6,305 nt of DNA from Candidatus Falkowiibacteriota bacterium. GTDB taxonomy: Bacteria > Patescibacteriota > Patescibacteriia > Patescibacteriales > JALSMD01. A program made the position numbers and the translations under genes. Below are positions 6,108 to 6,305 of the stretch, one piece after another. How positions within the stretch are numbered: position 1 is the first letter of the stretch; each line of letters starts with the position of its first letter. The stretch covers positions 1 to 6,305 of the forward strand of contig JALSMD010000134.1 in NCBI GenBank assembly GCA_026987855.1, in the 5' to 3' direction. Under the pieces are notes generated by a model. It was not told the DNA's origin, did no database searches, and was given only the letters and a program-made list of their open reading frames with translations.

Positions 6108-6305
6108 TTAACCTGTAACTCTAATACTATTAGAAGCGCATATTGCTATTGCTAAAGCATCGGCAGCATCATCTGGACGTGGCAATTTATCAAGTTTAAG
6201 TAATAGCTTTACCATGCGAGCAACCTGCATTTTTTCTGCCTTTCCATAAGCCGAAACAGCCTGTTTAACCTGCAGAGGGGTAAATTCTTTTATAGCAATT
6301 CTATT
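6108..6305 (-). CDS. ruvC: Holliday junction endonuclease RuvC, C-terminal fragment (5' end outside window)
   Basis: Sixty-five codons are open from the right edge to TAA at 6108-6110. The reading NRIAIKEFTPLQVKQAVSAY begins a block that matches the RuvC region with P-x-x-VK-x-AV-x-x-x-G. It continues with KMQVARMVKLLL and ends in the diagnostic motif RPDDAADALAIAIC (fragment residues 43-56). D46 and D49 of the fragment correspond to the last two catalytic acidic residues of RuvC (E. coli D138 and D141); the first two (D7, E66) lie outside the window. RuvC is a homodimeric nuclease that resolves four-way junctions with RuvAB in recombinational repair. The C-terminus stops soon after the motif, as is normal for the family (E. 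coli 173 residues). It lies 38 bp before glgA in the same direction; there is no functional link to glycogen metabolism, so the adjacency is probably only genomic packing. Confidence 0.93.
   Translation of the reverse strand, partial: NRIAIKEFTPLQVKQAVSAYGKAEKMQVARMVKLLLKLDKLPRPDDAADALAIAICASNSIRVTG

Noticed and set aside
1..6305. CRISPR array, tRNA, rRNA or insertion sequence
   Set aside because: No regularly spaced repeats, no tRNA cloverleaf or rRNA blocks, and no transposase motifs were seen on either strand.
2170..6305. Recoding of TGA (as in Gracilibacteria or Absconditabacteria)
   Set aside because: Glycine is encoded by GGN, no gene is interrupted by in-frame TGA, and the four visible stops are TAA or TAG; the sample is too small to say more.

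Overview
The window is A+T-rich bacterial DNA with every supported gene on the minus strand. Reading with transcription (right to left) the order is: the 3' end of ruvC, glgA (glycogen synthase), a family 57 glycoside hydrolase, an aminoglycoside-phosphotransferase-fold kinase, and a large secreted protein with four lamin-tail domains and one PKD domain that runs off the left edge. The low-GC composition, standard genetic code (no in-frame TGA in any gene), compact spacing (gaps of 38, 129, 78 and 6 bp) and the multi-lamin-tail/PKD protein resemble Candidate Phyla Radiation (Patescibacteria), especially Parcubacteria-like genomes. This assignment is an inference from gene content and style, not from a phylogenetic marker.

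Region by region: 1-2163 is one continuous secreted-protein gene (721 codons visible). 2170-3198 is the kinase. 3199-3276 is a 78-bp spacer made of repetitive TTAGG/CTAA-type words. 3277-4452 is the GH57 enzyme. 4453-4581 is a 129-bp spacer dominated by a 64-nt near-palindrome. 4582-6069 is glgA. 6070-6107 is a short T-rich leader. 6108-6305 is the C-terminal part of RuvC. There is no gene-free stretch longer than 129 bp.

The metabolic core is glgA plus GH57: one enzyme lengthens alpha-1,4-glucan from a nucleotide-glucose donor, and the other is expected to cleave, transfer or branch alpha-glucan. No ADP-glucose pyrophosphorylase, phosphorylase or classical branching enzyme is visible here. 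The downstream kinase may act in the same pathway or be an unrelated small-molecule kinase. The lamin-tail protein begins only 6 bp after the kinase stop, so those two are almost certainly co-transcribed.

The most interesting non-coding signal is the hairpin between glgA and GH57. Four of its mismatches as DNA become G-U wobble pairs only in the minus-strand (sense) transcript, which suggests that the RNA fold is what matters. A second oddity is that none of the four visible start codons has a Shine-Dalgarno sequence, while an almost perfect one lies inside codons 4-7 of the lamin-tail gene.
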